NCBI GenBank assembly: GCA_025464695.1
Contig: JAODNQ010000229.1
Coordinates: forward strand, 1 to 7,215
From: Frankiales bacterium
Lineage (GTDB): Bacteria; Actinomycetota; Actinomycetes; Mycobacteriales; SCTD01
Direction of reading: 5' to 3'
Length of the DNA stretch: 7,215 bases
The translations under genes and the position numbers were made by a program. Of the stretch, positions 5,761-7,215 are shown in pieces. The notes beneath the pieces were generated by a model that saw only the letters and a list, made by a program, of their open reading frames with translations, did not search any database and was not told the DNA's origin. Position 1 is the first letter of the stretch; each line of letters opens with the position of its first letter.

Positions 5761-7215
5761 TCAGCCGCCGAGCGGGAAGGAGGCCTCGCCGCGCGGCCAG
5801 CCGCCGGCGGCGTAGCGGGCACCCTTGCGGAGCGCCACGTAGGCGCCGCGCTGCCCGTCGATCGCCGACACCGCCCCCGCGTCCCAGTACGCCTCCTTCG
5901 CGTCGGAGGCGGCGGTGTAGTCGCCCGGGGCGAAGTGGGTCCAGGCGACGAAGGCGTTCTTCGACGTCGCGTACTGGGGGGTGTCGCCCCGGCCGGACAG
6001 CAGCGCCTGCTCGAACGTCCCCGGGTCGAGCTGCGGCCCGGCCAGCTGCACGGCCGTGGCGACGATGGTCCAGTAGCTCCACGGCAGCTGGGCGCTCGAG
6101 TAGGGCACGCCGCTGTGGCCGGTGGCGCGCCAGACGGTGCTGCACTCCTGCTTCGCGAACGCCGGGTAGACCGTGAGGTCGCTCGGGCCGAAGGCGTTGG
6201 CCCACTGCTGCTTGTCGTAGAGCCGGGCGAGCTTGTCGTAGTCGATCAGCCCGCTCCCGACCAGCACCTGCTCCGGGAAGTACGCCTGCTGCGTCTCGGC
6301 CGTCGTCTGGAACGCGGGCGCGATCGGGTCGCCGAACACGAGCACGCTCGTGACGCCCTCGCTCTTGAGCTTCGCGACCTGCGACGTCGCCTGCTGCGAC
6401 GCCGTGGCGGTGTCGGGGCTGTAGGGCACCTCGACCACCTGGGTGCCGCAGCCGCGCAGGATCCCGGCCAGCCGCTTGGCCGGCTCGGTGTTGACGTCGG
6501 TCTGCGGGTAGAAGATGCCGGCCTTGCGGGTCTTCGCGGTGAGGTCCGGCGTGCCGGCGTACCGCGCCTTGTGGCCCGCCAGCCGGGTGCACCAGTAGTC
6601 GCCGGTCAGCCGGGCCTGGAAGTCGCCGCCCATGTTCGCGTCCCAGTGGTACGGCCGGTGCGAGGTGTTGAAGGAGTCCTGGAAGTGCCAGCCGCCGAAG
6701 TTGACGACCCGCAGCTTGCTCAGCTCGTCGAAGAACGCCGGCGTGTTCGTGTTGTTGTCGTAGACGACCGCGAAGGGCTTCTCCTTCGCCACGAGGGCGC
6801 GCGCGTCGTTGCGGAAGCAGGAGTCGTCCGGCGGAGCGGCCTGGCACGGGCTGGACCAGAAGGAGATCGCGACCTTCCGGCCGTACAGCTCGTACTTCTT
6901 GTTGATGAAGTCCTCCATGGCCTGCATGAAGCGCCGCTGGTCGGCGGGGTCGGAGTAGAGGCCCTGCGACGAGAGCAGCCCCTTGACCACGGGGTTGTCC
7001 TTCTCGCGGAAGTACACGAGCTTGACGGTCTTCGCCGTGACGCCTGGGTAGGTCGCCCCGCCGTTGTCTCCGGTGAACCGAGCGACGCAGGGCGGGGCGC
7101 TGCTGTAGTCGCCGAACTGCTTGCCGCGCACGCAGTGCGAGGTGTCGCCCGCCGCCGTCGCAGCGCCGGGCGCCGCAGCACTCCCGGCGGCCGCGGGAGC
7201 CGCGGCGGGCGCCGC
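5761..7215 (-). CDS. Type I periplasmic-binding-protein-like solute receptor of the importer (N-terminus missing)
   Basis: The frame is open from the right edge to a TGA at 5761-5763, giving 484 visible residues; start and export signal lie beyond the window. The first 22 or so residues are an Ala/Pro/Gly linker, as expected just after a signal peptide or lipid anchor. The mature part opens with GDNGGATYPGVTAKTVKLVYF (residues 48-68), a typical entry into the first Rossmann-like lobe of Leu/Ile/Val-binding-like receptors (Peripla_BP_6 type). Later segments fit the two-lobe fold: FAVVYDNN, GIFYPQTDVNTEPAKRLAG, VTSVLVFGDPIAP and VLVGSGLIDYD. Seven cysteines are visible, in nearby pairs such as SHC/PPC and SPC/DSC, consistent with disulfides outside the cell. 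It is longer than the usual 350-400 residues. It lies two bases before the fused transporter gene, so the two are surely one operon. Substrate cannot be read; amino acids are only the family default. An in-frame GTG at 7131 is not a credible start because it would remove the linker, Cys28 and any export signal. Confidence 0.9.
   Translation of the reverse strand, partial: AAPAAAPAAAGSAAAPGAATAAGDTSHCVRGKQFGDYSSAPPCVARFTGDNGGATYPGVTAKTVKLVYFREKDNPVVKGLLSSQGLYSDPADQRRFMQAMEDFINKKYELYGRKVAISFWSSPCQAAPPDDSCFRNDARALVAKEKPFAVVYDNNTNTPAFFDELSKLRVVNFGGWHFQDSFNTSHRPYHWDANMGGDFQARLTGDYWCTRLAGHKARYAGTPDLTAKTRKAGIFYPQTDVNTEPAKRLAGILRGCGTQVVEVPYSPDTATASQQATSQVAKLKSEGVTSVLVFGDPIAPAFQTTAETQQAYFPEQVLVGSGLIDYDKLARLYDKQQWANAFGPSDLTVYPAFAKQECSTVWRATGHSGVPYSSAQLPWSYWTIVATAVQLAGPQLDPGTFEQALLSGRGDTPQYATSKNAFVAWTHFAPGDYTAASDAKEAYWDAGAVSAIDGQRGAYVALRKGARYAAGGWPRGEASFPLGG

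Noticed and set aside
1619..5815. A 1398-codon open frame on the plus strand opposite the transporter
   Set aside because: It is antisense to a protein with clear permease and ATPase motifs. Its translation is Arg/Asp/Gln/His-rich low complexity, as expected from the complement of high-GC codons.
3114..5822. A 902-codon minus-strand frame inside the transporter gene
   Set aside because: It is a shifted reading of the same DNA and gives an Arg/Ala/Pro-rich product with no membrane segments, whereas the chosen frame shows continuous importer motifs.
1883..6847. Extending the fused transporter upstream to an in-frame start at 6847
   Set aside because: The extra 363 residues are an out-of-frame reading of the receptor gene and are Arg-rich. 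Permease-like sequence begins only after the GTG at 5758.

Overview
The window looks like chromosomal DNA from a high-GC actinobacterium. This is an inference from the strong G/C bias at third codon positions, the long spurious open frames antisense to real genes, the GTG starts, and the protein families present. I see no mobile elements, RNA genes or CRISPR. All but the first 81 bases is coding on the minus strand, with one intergenic gap of about 140 bases.

The minus strand reads from the right edge leftwards. First comes a three-gene transport operon. It starts with a large periplasmic-binding-type solute receptor (5761-7215, N-terminus beyond the window). Two bases later begins a 1291-residue polypeptide (1883-5758) that joins in one chain all four membrane and ATPase modules of a branched-chain-amino-acid-type (HAAT) ABC importer, in the order LivH, LivM, LivF, LivG. 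Its stop overlaps, as ATGA, the start of a 341-residue protein (861-1886) with a signal peptide, a probable beta-rich exported domain, an Ala/Pro linker and a C-terminal membrane anchor.

After a gap with GC-rich hairpins (723-860) comes a separate gene for a dihydrofolate-reductase/RibD-C-fold protein (78-722). The left edge holds the last 26 codons of a plus-strand gene (1-81), probably of the MmcQ/YjbR family. The two convergent genes share the palindrome CTAG for their stop codons.

The functional unit is the importer. The receptor should capture an unknown solute outside the membrane and pass it to the LivH-LivM pore, and the LivF-LivG pair should drive transport by ATP hydrolysis. The coupled anchored protein is an unassigned extracytoplasmic component. 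The most notable points are the four-module fusion, this accessory protein, and a perfect 24-bp tandem duplication in the C-terminal tail of the fusion.
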